DNA of 64,000 nt from positions 1-64,000 of the forward strand of contig CAIUSV010000075.1 in the NCBI GenBank assembly GCA_903901915.1, read 5' to 3'. Shown here one piece after another: positions 37,107 to 47,201 of this stretch; the first letter of the stretch is position 1, and each line of letters starts with the position of its first letter. The position numbers were made by a program, and so were the translations under genes. Under the pieces are notes generated by a model, which searched no databases, was not told where the DNA came from, and saw nothing but the letters and a program-made list of their open reading frames with translations. Origin of the DNA: an uncultured Rhodospirillaceae bacterium (lineage in GTDB: Bacteria; Pseudomonadota; Alphaproteobacteria; Rhodospirillales; Magnetospirillaceae).

Positions 37107-37166
37107 ATACCATACTCCTATCGAATCCGGCTCTCATTCCAAACCGATGAGTTGCACCCTTGCCGC

Positions 37167-39200
37167 CTATTGGGCGAACATCATAACCAGCGTTCGTCCC
37201 CCGTCCTCGCCATGCATCGAGGCGCAAGCCTTGCGGATCAGCCAGAGTCCTCGTCCGCTTTTGGCATCGGACTGTATTCTTCGATCCAACTGTTCGGCAA
37301 TATCGAATCCGTTTCCCCGATCCGATACCGCGATGGTCAAGCCGGTCCCGGGCGCGGTCACCGCGTTGATCTCCAGCCGCCGGGCTGCGGCAACCGGGTC
37401 ATCCAGACGTTCGCGCATCATGGCGCGGAAGCGCTCGAATCCCTTCGACGTTGCCCGCAGATGCGAGGCGATGCCGAGGTTGCCGTGAATGATGGCGTTG
37501 CAGGTCGATTCGGCCAGACAGATATCGAGCAGTTCCGCCGGTTCGCCGTCGGGGATGCCCATCTTGCGGCGGATGGCCGCGCTCATCAGTCCCGTGGTGT
37601 TGATGCCGTAGGCGGAATTGGTCAACAGCGACAGGGCAAGGCCTCCGGCGCGCAAGGTATCGAAGCAGCGCCGGCCGATTCCGGCCAGCCCCTCCGGTCC
37701 CAATTCGACAAAGCCCGAATAGGGCGGCGCCAGTCCGCGGGCGATTGCTTCGGCGGATGCCGGGCCGGCGACGACGATGGGGGTGCCGGCGGTGGCAACC
37801 GCCTCGGCCAGCGGACGGGCCAGCAGCCCGCGTGCCGAACACTGCGCCGCCAAGTGGCTGGAAATCTCGCCGTCGACGGCCAGGATCAGCGGCGACGGAG
37901 GGGCCAGCCGATGGATACGGACCGCGGTCAGATCGTCTTCCAGCGGGGTGCGAACCTTGAGGTAGAGATCGTCGATCAATCGCTCGACCCCGGCTTCCCC
38001 GGTGTCGGCCAGCAGGGCCTCGACCAGACCGGCCAGACCGGCCTCGCCGAAGGTTTCGCCATCGGCCTGCGGCGCGTCGGTAATGGCATCGCTGTACATC
38101 AGCAGGCTGGCCCCGGGGGGGAATGGTTCGGTATGCGTCTCGTACTCCGGAGTTTTGCTCAGTCCCAGCGGAACGCCGTGGGCGTCGAGGAAACGCTGCC
38201 GGCCATCGATGATCAGCAGCGGCGCCGGCGCGCCGGCGGAAGCCCACTCGATTTCGCCGCGCTCGCAATCGACCGTGCACAGGAACATGGTGGCGAACTG
38301 GCCACGGCCCAGCAGGCCGCGCAACGCCGACCCCAGCATCCGCAGCGTTTCGGCCGGTTGGCGACGGGGGTCCCAGTGTTCGCTGATCAGCGCGTGCAGG
38401 CGAAAGACGTTCAGGGCGGCGCCGATGCCGTGGCCGGCGAAATCGAAGGTGTAGAAGCTCATCCGGCTATCGCCGCAATCGTGACACCCCCACAGGTCGC
38501 CACCGATGCCCGATGACGGCTCGAAGAACGACTCCACCGTCAAGCCCAGTTCGGCCAGCCGGGGATCGAGGCGTTCCGGCCGGGGCAGCAGGTCGAACTG
38601 CATGGCGCGCGCCGCCGCCAGTTCCTCCAGCAGATGGCGCTGCTGTTCGCCGATGCGTTCAAGCAGCGCTTGCCGTTCGATCAGGCTGGCCATGCGGGTG
38701 ATGGCATAGCGGATGGCCCGGCCCACCGTCCGTTCGGGATCGTCGCTCTTGATCAGGTAGTCCTGGGCGCCGACTTCAAGGGCGGACGAGGCGAAGCGGG
38801 GATCATCCATGCCGGTCATGATGACGATGGGTGTCTTCGACGCCGCTTCCTGCATGCGCGACACCGTGGCGATCCCCGAGGAGTCCGGCAGGCTGAGGTC
38901 GAGCAGCACCACATCCACCGGTTCGCCGCGTTCGACGTGGGCGATGGCCGCGGCCAGGGTGGTCACATGGGTGACATGGAAAATCGGCGCGGTGGACATC
39001 CTGAGCGCGTAGTCCACCAGCAACGCGTCGCCGGGTTCGTCCTCGACCAGCAGGACGCTCAGCCGGTCCTTGGCCACCCGCATCCCCGGCAGCGACGGCA
39101 TCACCGAGGCATCCTTAAGGGCCTGATCGGTGCGCCAGCCGGCGGTACGGCTGGCGAACTTGATCAGGTGTCCCGTGGCGGGCGTCGGAGGGGTGGTCAT
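37167..39200 (-). CDS. Response regulator with PP2C phosphatase and RsbW-like ATPase domains
   Basis: This 677-residue protein has a receiver domain (about 46-170; phosphoacceptor Asp101 in VVLLDLSLPDSSG), a helical linker, a SpoIIE/PP2C phosphatase (about 215-440, with EPSSGIGGDLWG and MYSDAITDAPQ) and a C-terminal region ending in an HATPase_c domain of RsbW type (about 585-677, with AESTCNAIIHGN, SDRGNGFD and SGRGLWLIRKAC). It could both phosphorylate and dephosphorylate the adjacent STAS protein, with the balance set by the receiver. AAGGAA precedes the ATG. It is divergent from the histidine kinase. Confidence 0.92.
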   Translation of the reverse strand: MTTPPTPATGHLIKFASRTAGWRTDQALKDASVMPSLPGMRVAKDRLSVLLVEDEPGDALLVDYALRMSTAPIFHVTHVTTLAAAIAHVERGEPVDVVLLDLSLPDSSGIATVSRMQEAASKTPIVIMTGMDDPRFASSALEVGAQDYLIKSDDPERTVGRAIRYAITRMASLIERQALLERIGEQQRHLLEELAAARAMQFDLLPRPERLDPRLAELGLTVESFFEPSSGIGGDLWGCHDCGDSRMSFYTFDFAGHGIGAALNVFRLHALISEHWDPRRQPAETLRMLGSALRGLLGRGQFATMFLCTVDCERGEIEWASAGAPAPLLIIDGRQRFLDAHGVPLGLSKTPEYETHTEPFPPGASLLMYSDAITDAPQADGETFGEAGLAGLVEALLADTGEAGVERLIDDLYLKVRTPLEDDLTAVRIHRLAPPSPLILAVDGEISSHLAAQCSARGLLARPLAEAVATAGTPIVVAGPASAEAIARGLAPPYSGFVELGPEGLAGIGRRCFDTLRAGGLALSLLTNSAYGINTTGLMSAAIRRKMGIPDGEPAELLDICLAESTCNAIIHGNLGIASHLRATSKGFERFRAMMRERLDDPVAAARRLEINAVTAPGTGLTIAVSDRGNGFDIAEQLDRRIQSDAKSGRGLWLIRKACASMHGEDGGRTLVMMFAQ

Positions 39201-39398
39201 TATCGTATTCCTTGTTCTACCCTCGCGATGGTAATGCGGGGGCAGGCCGAAGCAAAGAGGGACTGAAGGTCAGGCCGGGATCGGCCCGTGAGGGCGAGGG
39301 TGATCAAGGGGCGTGAATTCCCGGTGCCGGGTCGCTATGCTGCCGGCATCGCCCACCGGGCGACGGATTTACGGACACATGGGGCGACGCGGGCTGTC

Positions 39399-41087
39399 AT
39401 GACGCCTAGGCGGATCATCATCACGGGAATCGGGCTGGTTCAGGCCGGGGTGTTGACGCTGGTGGTTTTCGGCGCTGCGGCCCCGGCTTGGGTCGCCGTC
39501 GCCGTGGCGGTGGCGGGGGGCGCGGTGGTGGCCCTGGCGGCCAGGCTGGGCCGGCGCGAGGGCGAGACGGAGGCGGCGCTGCGGCTCGAGAACAACCGGC
39601 TGGAGATCCGCTGCGACGTTCTGCGGGACAGCGAGGCCCGCTATCGCGAATATTCCGAGGCCATGGCCGACTGGTTCTGGGAAACCGATTCCGAGCATCG
39701 CTTCTCGTGGTTCTCGGCGCAGTTCGACCAGATCCTGGGGCTTTCCTCCGAGCGCCTGTTGGGCAAGCAAAGCTGGAACGTGGTCAGCGAGCGCATGGAG
39801 ATCAACTCGGAACAGTGGCAGGCCCATATTGCCGACCTGACCGCGTTGCGGCCGTTCCGCGACTTCAAGTACTGGCTGGAGGATGACCTCGGGCGGGCAC
39901 GCTGGATCAAGGTCAGCGGCATTCCCCGCTTCGCCCCCGACGGGTCGTTCGACGGATATGGCGGCACCGGTACCGACATCACCGCCGCGGTGGAAAGCGC
40001 CCATCGCATGAACATGCTCAACCGCGCCGTCGAGCAAAGCCCGGTGTCGATCTTCATCACCGATTTGGCCGGCGCCATCGAGTACGTCAATTCCGAATTC
40101 CTGCGCGTCACCGGCTATGCCGCCGACGAGGTGCTTGGCCGCAATATCCGCATCCTCAAGTCCGACCGGACGCCGCCCGAGACCTATGTGGCCCTGTGGG
40201 GGGCGTTGAGTGCCGGCGAAAAGTGGGATGGCGAACTGATCAACCGGCGCAAGAACGGCGAAATCTACTGGGGGCTGGCATCGATCCTGCCCATTCAGAA
40301 TCGCGACGGCGAGTTCACCAATTATCTGGCGATCGAGGTCGATGTCACCGAGCGCAAGCGTAACGAGGCCCGTCTGGCGGAACTGGTGGAGGAACTGCGC
40401 CGATCCAACGAGGATCTGGAGCAGTTCGCCTATGTGGCGTCGCACGACCTGCGCCAGCCGCTGCGGATGATCAGCGGCTATGTGGCGTTGCTGCAACGGC
40501 ATCTGGCCGACCACCTCAACGACGATACCCGCACCTTCTTCGGCCTTGCCATCGACGGCGCCAAGCGGCTCGACCGCATGATCGTCGATCTGCTGGAATA
40601 CTCGCGGATCAGCCGGCTGTCGGCACCGCTGGAGCCGATCGATCTCAACGGCGTGCTGGCCGACAGCCTGCATCACCTTCAGATCGCCATCGCCGAGGCC
40701 GGCGCCGAAGTGACGGTCGCCGAGGGGCTGCCCGCCGTGGCCGGCGATCGCATGGAACTGGTGCGGTTGTTCCAGAACCTGATCGGCAACGCCATCAAAT
40801 ACGCCGCCCCCGATCGCCCGCCCCGGGTCGAGGTGGGGTGGCGGGTCACCGGTCACGACTGGGTGCTGTCGGTCAAGGACAATGGCATCGGCATTCCCAA
40901 GGATGATCTTCAGCGGGTGTTCGGCATTTTTCAGCGATTGGTCACCCGCGAGCAGTACGAGGGCACCGGCATCGGTCTGGCGGTTTGCCGCAAGATCGCC
41001 GAGCATCACGGCGGCCGTATCTGGGTGCAGTCGGAAGTGGATGTCGGCAGCACCTTCCTGGTCTCGTTTCCCCGCCACGACGATTGA
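39399..41087 (+). CDS. PAS-domain sensor histidine kinase
   Basis: This 562-residue kinase has one hydrophobic N-terminal segment (about 8-50, possibly two helices), two PAS/PAC domains (about 80-200 and 205-320), a HisKA domain with phosphoacceptor His349 (YVASHDLRQPLRMISGY) and an HATPase domain (DNGIGIPKDDLQRVFGIFQR, GTGIGLAVCRKI). It resembles phytochrome-like and cyanobacterial hybrid-free kinases. It is divergent from the receiver-phosphatase gene and is a good candidate to phosphorylate its receiver. The ATG at 39399 is favoured by the transmembrane prediction, but the ribosome-binding site is weak. Confidence 0.9.
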   Translation: MTPRRIIITGIGLVQAGVLTLVVFGAAAPAWVAVAVAVAGGAVVALAARLGRREGETEAALRLENNRLEIRCDVLRDSEARYREYSEAMADWFWETDSEHRFSWFSAQFDQILGLSSERLLGKQSWNVVSERMEINSEQWQAHIADLTALRPFRDFKYWLEDDLGRARWIKVSGIPRFAPDGSFDGYGGTGTDITAAVESAHRMNMLNRAVEQSPVSIFITDLAGAIEYVNSEFLRVTGYAADEVLGRNIRILKSDRTPPETYVALWGALSAGEKWDGELINRRKNGEIYWGLASILPIQNRDGEFTNYLAIEVDVTERKRNEARLAELVEELRRSNEDLEQFAYVASHDLRQPLRMISGYVALLQRHLADHLNDDTRTFFGLAIDGAKRLDRMIVDLLEYSRISRLSAPLEPIDLNGVLADSLHHLQIAIAEAGAEVTVAEGLPAVAGDRMELVRLFQNLIGNAIKYAAPDRPPRVEVGWRVTGHDWVLSVKDNGIGIPKDDLQRVFGIFQRLVTREQYEGTGIGLAVCRKIAEHHGGRIWVQSEVDVGSTFLVSFPRHDD

Positions 41088-41172
41088 GTTGAATCGACAT
41101 CGGTTCGGTATCGCTTAACACCACCCTATGTTCGTACTACCATCGAAGGTATTGAACGGATAGGGGGCGGCA

Positions 41173-43383
41173 ATGGCGGATTCGGCGGGGAATCACACGG
41201 CTGCGGCGCTGGGGCCGGCGCTGGTGGCCGGGGCGGTCACCGGTCTGGTGGTGGTGATCCTGTCCTTGTCCTTCGCGGTGCTGATCTTTTCCGGCGAGCT
41301 GGCCGGGCATGTCGGCACCGCCATCGGCATGGTGCTGTTCACCGCGGTGGTGGTCGGCGGGCTGGTGGCGCTGTTCAGCTCGTTTGCCGGCTCTATCGCC
41401 TTTCCCCAGGACAAGATCGCCCCCATCCTGGCGTTGATGGCGTCGCTGATCGTCGCCGACATGCCGGTGGGAACCGATCCCGACCTGCTGTTCGCCACCG
41501 TGGCCTCGGCGCTGATGGCGGCGACGACGCTGACCGGGCTGTTGCTGTTCGGGCTGGGGTATTTCAGGCTTGGCGGCTTCATCCGCTTCATTCCCTATCC
41601 GGTGATCGGCGGGTTTCTGGCCGGCACCGGTTGGCTGTTGGTCAAGGGCGCCGTCAAGGTGATGACCGGGCACGCCCCCACCCTGGAAACCGCCCATCAC
41701 CTGTTGGTAAGCGAAGAGATGGTGAAATGGCTGCCGGGCCTGCTGTTCGCCCTGGTGTTGCTGTACGGCATGCGCCGGTGGCGTCACGTCGCCACCCTGC
41801 CGCTGCTGCTGGCCGGCGGCATCCTGCTCTATCATCTGGCCGCCCGCTGGCTTGGCCTGTCGCTGGAAGAGCTGGAACGCGGCGGCTATCTGCTCGGGCA
41901 CCTGCCGGCGGCCGAGGGCTGGCGTCCCACCGCCGCGCTGCGCGCCCTCGACGCCGATTGGTTCACCGTTGCCGGACAGGCCGGATCGCTTTCGACCATC
42001 TTGCTGATCAGCGCCATCGGCGTGTTGCTCAACTCCAGCGGCATCGAGGTGGCGGCCAACCAGGACATGGACCTCAACCGGGAACTCAAGATCGCCGGTT
42101 TGGCCAACATGCTGTCGGGGGCGGGCGGCGGCATCGTCGGTTTCCACACCCTGGGGCTGTCCAGCATGGTGCTGAAGATGGGGGTGCGCAGCCGGGTGGT
42201 CGGTCTGGTCTCGGCGGCGGTCTGTCTGGTGATGCTGGTGGTCGGTACCGAGCCGCTGGCGCTGTTTCCCAAGGCGGTGTTGGGCGGCCTGTTGATGTTC
42301 ATCGGCTTTGGCTTTCTGTCGGAATGGCTGGTCGAGGGGCGGCGCCATATGCCCGCCGCCGATTACGCCATCATCTTGATGATCGTCGGCGTGGTCGGGA
42401 CCTTCGGCTACCTACAGGGCGCGGCGGTCGGCATCGTCGCCTGCGTCGTGCTGTTCGTGGTCAATTACAGCCGCGTCGCCGTCGCCAAGCATGAACTGAC
42501 CGGGGCCGAGGTGTCGAGCAACGTCGATCGCCCGCGCGACGAGGCCGGGCTGCTGCATGCCCATGGCGGCCGCATCCTGGTGTTCGCCCTGCAAGGGTTC
42601 ATGTTCTTCGGCACGGCCAACAAGTTGCTGACGCGGGTGATCGGCCGTTGCGGCGTGGCGGGCGGTGACGCGGTCGAGGTGGTGGTGTTCGATTTCCGCC
42701 GGGTCAGCGGCGTCGACACCTCGGCGGCGATGAGCTTCGTCAAGCTGCGCCAATTCGCCGAAAAGCGCGGATTGGCGCTGGTCTTTGCCGGTCAGAACGA
42801 GGACGTGGCGCGGGTGCTGGACAACAGCGGCTTTCGGGGGGCCGAAGGGGCGACGTGGCACAACGAGGCCGATCTCGATCACGCCCTGGAATGGTCGGAG
42901 AACCGTTTGCTTGCCCGGCTGGCGACCGAGGTGGTGGGTAAGCCCCATTCGCTGGTGGCCGATCTGGCCGAGGACCTGGAAGACCCCGTGCAGGTGGCTC
43001 GCATGATGTCGTATGTCGAAACCATGGCGGTTCCCGCCGGCGCGGTGGTGTTGGAACAGGGCAGCCCGGCCAACGATCTTTTCATCCTGGAATCCGGTCA
43101 GGTGACGGTGCGGCTGACCGGCGACAACGGTAAGTCGATCCGGCTGCGGACCATGCATGCCGGTACGGTGGTGGGCGAGATGGGGCTTTATCTCAACGAG
43201 ACCCGTTCGGCCTCGGTGGTGGCGGATCAGCCCTGCGTCATCCACCGCCTGACCACCCGCGCCCTCTCGCGCATGGAGGACGAGGCACCGGCGGTGGCGG
43301 CGGCTTTCCACCGTCTGATGGCGCGGCAGCTGGCCGAGCGGCTGCGCAACACCGACCGGATGATCACGGCGCTGACCGATTAG
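41173..43383 (+). CDS. SulP-family transporter with STAS and cyclic-nucleotide-binding domains
   Basis: This 736-residue membrane protein has about 12 hydrophobic segments of the SulP/SLC26 type (residues 20-440), a STAS domain (about 455-560, with VVFDFRRVSGVDTSAAMSFVKL) and a C-terminal cNMP-binding domain (about 605-725, with DLFILESGQVTVRL and GTVVGEMGLYLNETRSASVVAD). Transport of sulfate, bicarbonate or another anion is inferred from family. The cNMP domain suggests gating by cAMP or a similar nucleotide. It ends back to back with kup1 (stop codons touching). Confidence 0.9.
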   Translation: MADSAGNHTAAALGPALVAGAVTGLVVVILSLSFAVLIFSGELAGHVGTAIGMVLFTAVVVGGLVALFSSFAGSIAFPQDKIAPILALMASLIVADMPVGTDPDLLFATVASALMAATTLTGLLLFGLGYFRLGGFIRFIPYPVIGGFLAGTGWLLVKGAVKVMTGHAPTLETAHHLLVSEEMVKWLPGLLFALVLLYGMRRWRHVATLPLLLAGGILLYHLAARWLGLSLEELERGGYLLGHLPAAEGWRPTAALRALDADWFTVAGQAGSLSTILLISAIGVLLNSSGIEVAANQDMDLNRELKIAGLANMLSGAGGGIVGFHTLGLSSMVLKMGVRSRVVGLVSAAVCLVMLVVGTEPLALFPKAVLGGLLMFIGFGFLSEWLVEGRRHMPAADYAIILMIVGVVGTFGYLQGAAVGIVACVVLFVVNYSRVAVAKHELTGAEVSSNVDRPRDEAGLLHAHGGRILVFALQGFMFFGTANKLLTRVIGRCGVAGGDAVEVVVFDFRRVSGVDTSAAMSFVKLRQFAEKRGLALVFAGQNEDVARVLDNSGFRGAEGATWHNEADLDHALEWSENRLLARLATEVVGKPHSLVADLAEDLEDPVQVARMMSYVETMAVPAGAVVLEQGSPANDLFILESGQVTVRLTGDNGKSIRLRTMHAGTVVGEMGLYLNETRSASVVADQPCVIHRLTTRALSRMEDEAPAVAAAFHRLMARQLAERLRNTDRMITALTD

Positions 43384-45270
43384 CTATAACTGCACCTGGG
43401 TGCCCAGTTCGACCACCCGGCCGGGGGGGATGCGGAAGAAGTCGGTGGCGCTGACGGCGTTGCGGCTCATCACCACGAACAGGCGCTCGCGCCACTCGGC
43501 CATCTCGGGATGCACCGCCGGAATCAGGGTCTCGCGCCCCAGGAAGAACGAGGTGTCCATCATGTCGAATTCCAGGCCGAACGCCTTGCACAGGCGCAGC
43601 ACCTTGGGAATGTCCGGCTCTTGCACGAAGCCGTAGCGCACGGTGATGCGGTAGAATCCCTCGGCCAGCCCCTCGACCACCACCCGGTCGCGGGCGGAGA
43701 CCCGCGGGATGTCCTCGGTCTGCACGGTCAGGAACACTACCCGCTGGTGCAGAACCTTGTTGTGTTTCATGTTGTGCAGCAGCGCGATGGGCACGGTGGC
43801 GGTGCCGCCGGTCATGAACACGGCGGTGCCGCGCACCCGGATCACGCTGCTGGACTCTTTTTGTTGCCGCAGGAACAGATCCAGCGGCAGGGCGCCTTCG
43901 GCCAGGCGCTTGGTCAGAATCTCGCGGCCGCGTTTCCAGGTCGCCATCAGCATGAACATGCCGGCCCCAACCGCCAGCGGGAACCAACCGCCGTTGGCGA
44001 TCTTGAGCATATTGGCGGCGAAGAAGGTAAGATCCACCGTCAGGAAGCACACGCCCAGCGCGATACACAGCCAAAGCGGCCACTTCCACATGGAGCGGGC
44101 CACCACCAGCGCCAGCACGGTGGTGGCACCCATGGTGCCGGTCACGGCGATGCCGTAGGCGGCGGCCAGATTGGTCGAACTCTTGAAGCCGATCACCAGG
44201 GCGATGATCGCCAGCAGCAGGCCCCAATTGGCGCGCGGGATGTAGATCTGGCCTTCTTCCTCGTCCGAGGTGTGCTTGATCTCCAGCCGGGGGGAATAGC
44301 CCAGTTGCACCGCCTGGCGCGACAGCGAGAACACCCCCGAGATCACTGCCTGGCTGGCGATCACCGTCGCCATGGTCGCCAGCGCCACCATGGGATAGAG
44401 GCCCCAGTCGGGCACCAGCAGATAGAACGGGTTCCTGGCCGCCTCGGGCTGGTCGAGCATCAATGCCGCCTGCCCCAGATAGTTCAGCATCAGCGCCGGC
44501 AGCACTAGGGCGAACCACGCCAACTGGATGGGAAACTTGCCGAAATGGCCCATGTCGGCGTACAGCGCCTCGCCGCCGGTCACCGCCAGCACCACCGAAC
44601 CCAGCACCAGGAAGGCGATCCAGCCGTGCTCGAACAAGAAGGACAGACCGTGGGTCGGGATCAGTGCCCACAGGATGGCGGGATGTCCGGCGATTTCCGC
44701 CAGTCCCAGTGCCGCCAGGGTGACGAACCACACGCACATCACCGGGCCGAACAGCCGGCCGACCACCTCGGTGCCGTGGCTCTGGATGGTGAACAGGCCG
44801 ATCAGTACCACCAGGGTGATGGGAACCACATAGGGGCTGAACAGCGGCGTGCCCACCTCCAACCCCTCCACCGCCGACAGCACCGAGATCGCCGGGGTGA
44901 TCATGCCGTCGCCGAAGAACAGGGCGGCGCCGATCAGGCCCAGGCCCATCAGCGGCCCGACGATGCCGCGGTCGGTGCCGGTGGCGCGCAACGCCAGCGC
45001 CAGCAGCGCCAGGATGCCGCCCTCACCGCGGTTGTCGGCGCGCATGACGAACAGCACGTATTTCAGGGTGACGACGACGATGATCGACCAGAACACCAGC
45101 GAGGCGATGCCCCGGATGTTGTCCGGCGTCGGCGGCACGCCGTGATCGGGGTCGAAGCATTCCTTGAGGGTGTATAGCGGGCTGGTGCCGATATCGCCAT
45201 AGACCACGCCGAGAGCGGCCAGCGAAAGCGAGCCGAGGCGGCGGACGTCGATGGCGGACGGCTTTTTCAA
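43384..45270 (-). CDS. kup: Kup-family potassium transporter (downstream copy)
   Basis: This 628-residue K+ uptake permease has 12 transmembrane segments in the N-terminal 450 residues, with the Kup signature GVVYGDIGTSPLYTLKE, and a C-terminal soluble domain. I place the start at the TTG at 45270, one base after the TGA of the upstream copy, because the protein then begins KKPSAIDVRRLGSLSLAALG, matching the family; upstream codons lie inside the other gene. Translation is probably coupled to it. Confidence 0.9.
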   Translation of the reverse strand: MKKPSAIDVRRLGSLSLAALGVVYGDIGTSPLYTLKECFDPDHGVPPTPDNIRGIASLVFWSIIVVVTLKYVLFVMRADNRGEGGILALLALALRATGTDRGIVGPLMGLGLIGAALFFGDGMITPAISVLSAVEGLEVGTPLFSPYVVPITLVVLIGLFTIQSHGTEVVGRLFGPVMCVWFVTLAALGLAEIAGHPAILWALIPTHGLSFLFEHGWIAFLVLGSVVLAVTGGEALYADMGHFGKFPIQLAWFALVLPALMLNYLGQAALMLDQPEAARNPFYLLVPDWGLYPMVALATMATVIASQAVISGVFSLSRQAVQLGYSPRLEIKHTSDEEEGQIYIPRANWGLLLAIIALVIGFKSSTNLAAAYGIAVTGTMGATTVLALVVARSMWKWPLWLCIALGVCFLTVDLTFFAANMLKIANGGWFPLAVGAGMFMLMATWKRGREILTKRLAEGALPLDLFLRQQKESSSVIRVRGTAVFMTGGTATVPIALLHNMKHNKVLHQRVVFLTVQTEDIPRVSARDRVVVEGLAEGFYRITVRYGFVQEPDIPKVLRLCKAFGLEFDMMDTSFFLGRETLIPAVHPEMAEWRERLFVVMSRNAVSATDFFRIPPGRVVELGTQVQL

Positions 45271-45271
45271 A

Positions 45272-47164
45272 TCATATCTCGATCTGACTGCCCAGCTCGA
45301 CCACGCGGTTGCTGGGCAGATGGAAGAAGTCCATGGCGCTGGTGGCGATGCGGGCCAGCGCGGCGAAGAGCTGATCTCGCCATGCGGCGACACCTTTGCG
45401 CGCGGTTGGAATCAGCGTCTCGCGCGAAACGAAATAGGAAAGCGACATCGGCTCGTAGAAGAACCCCAGTTGGTCGCTGCGGGCGTGGGCCAGGGCCTTG
45501 GGGATGTTGGGGCTTTCCATGAAGCCGTAGCGCAGGAACAGCCGGTGGAAGTCGGGTGCCAGCAGATGATGCTCCAGCCGGCGTTCCTCGGCGACGAACG
45601 GCGTTTCCTCGACCAGTACGGTCAGCAGCACCACCCGCTCGTGGATGATCTTGTTGTGCTTCATGTTGTGCAGCAGGGCGATGGGAACGCCTTCGCTGGC
45701 GCCGGTCAGGAAGATGGCGGTTCCCGGCACCCTCGGCACCCGGTCCGACAGGCTGGCGAGGAAGTCCTTCACCGGCAGGGCGTCCCGCCGGAGACGCTCC
45801 AGCAGACGGGTTCTGCCGCGCCGCCAAACGGTCAATACCGTGAAGACCGCCAGTCCCACCGCCAGCGGAAACCAGCCGCCTTCGGGAATCTTCATCAGGT
45901 TGGCCAGGAAGAAGGCCAGATCCACGACCAGGAAGGTGCCGAGCAGGATGTTGGTGCCGCGCCCTCTTCGGTTCCATAGCAGGCGCATCACCAGCGCCGC
46001 CAGCAACGTACTGATCAGCATGGTGCCGGTGACGGCGACGCCATAGGCGGCGGCGAGGTTGCTCGAGGTCTTGAACCCCAGTACCAGCAGGATGACCAGC
46101 ACCATCAGCAGCCAGTTGACGAAGGGCAGGTAGATCTGCCCCATCTCCTGTTCCGAGGTATGGATGATCTCCATGCGGGGCAGCAGGCTGAGTTGAATCG
46201 CCTGGCGCGACATGGAAAAGGCGCCCGAGATCACCGCCTGCGACGCGATCACCGTCGCCATGGTGGCCAGGATCACCAGCGGCAGCGCCGCCCAGGGCGG
46301 TGCCATGCGGAAGAACGGGTTTTCGATGGCGCCGGGATCGAACAGCAGCAGCGCTCCCTGGCCGAAATAGTTCAGAACCAGCGCCGGCAGCACCAGCCCG
46401 TACCACGCCAGTCGGATCGGCAGCCGCCCAAAATGGCCCATGTCGGCATAAAGCGCCTCGGCGCCGGTCACCGCCAGCACCACCGCGCCCAGCGCCAGAA
46501 AGCCGGTGGCGCCGTGGCTGAACAGGAACACCAGCGCGTAATGGGGGCTGAGCGCCGCCAGCACCCCCGGCGCGTGGGCGATGTTCTTCATCCCCAGGAT
46601 CGCCAGCACCACGAACCAGACGCACATCACCGGGCCGAACATCTTGCCCACCACGTCGGTACCGTGGGCCTGGATCAGGAACAGCCCGATCAGGATGAGG
46701 ATGGTCAGCGGCACCACCCATTGGCCGAGCTGGGGGGCCGCCACCTGCAATCCCTCGACCGCCGACAGCACCGAGATCGCCGGGGTGATGATGCTGTCGC
46801 CATAGAACAGGGCGGCGGCGAAGCAGCCCAGCATGACCACGGCGTGGCCCAGGCGGGCCGATCGTTCCTCGGCGGCGCGCGCGACCAAGGACAGCAGTGC
46901 GAGGCAGCCGCCCTCTCCCCGGTTGTCGGCGCGCATGATGACGATCACATACTTGATCGACACCACGATGGTGATCGCCCAGAAGATCAGCGACAGGATG
47001 CCCAGGATATTGCCACGATCCAAGGCCAGCGGCACGGTGCCGGCCAAGCATTCCTTGACGGTATAAAGCGGGCTGGTGCCGATGTCGCCATAGACCACCC
47101 CCATGGCAGCCAGCGACAGGGCGGGCACGTTCCGGGGCTTTCCCTCGCCCAGGGTCGCCGTCAT
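45272..47164 (-). CDS. kup: Kup-family potassium transporter (upstream copy)
   Basis: This 630-residue protein is a K+:H+ symporter of the KUP/HAK family. It starts MTATLGEGKPRNVPALSLAAMGVVYGDIGTSPLYTVKECL and has the conserved GAEALYADMGHFG and 12 predicted membrane segments. It is clearly paralogous to the gene directly downstream, with which it shares the same order of motifs. The two form a tandem pair of different copies rather than a recent exact duplication. Both would operate at the inner membrane under low K+ or osmotic stress. Confidence 0.93.
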   Translation of the reverse strand: MTATLGEGKPRNVPALSLAAMGVVYGDIGTSPLYTVKECLAGTVPLALDRGNILGILSLIFWAITIVVSIKYVIVIMRADNRGEGGCLALLSLVARAAEERSARLGHAVVMLGCFAAALFYGDSIITPAISVLSAVEGLQVAAPQLGQWVVPLTILILIGLFLIQAHGTDVVGKMFGPVMCVWFVVLAILGMKNIAHAPGVLAALSPHYALVFLFSHGATGFLALGAVVLAVTGAEALYADMGHFGRLPIRLAWYGLVLPALVLNYFGQGALLLFDPGAIENPFFRMAPPWAALPLVILATMATVIASQAVISGAFSMSRQAIQLSLLPRMEIIHTSEQEMGQIYLPFVNWLLMVLVILLVLGFKTSSNLAAAYGVAVTGTMLISTLLAALVMRLLWNRRGRGTNILLGTFLVVDLAFFLANLMKIPEGGWFPLAVGLAVFTVLTVWRRGRTRLLERLRRDALPVKDFLASLSDRVPRVPGTAIFLTGASEGVPIALLHNMKHNKIIHERVVLLTVLVEETPFVAEERRLEHHLLAPDFHRLFLRYGFMESPNIPKALAHARSDQLGFFYEPMSLSYFVSRETLIPTARKGVAAWRDQLFAALARIATSAMDFFHLPSNRVVELGSQIEI

Positions 47165-47201
47165 GTCAGGTATCCCCCTTTGGATGACGGGACATGGCTA
47201 C

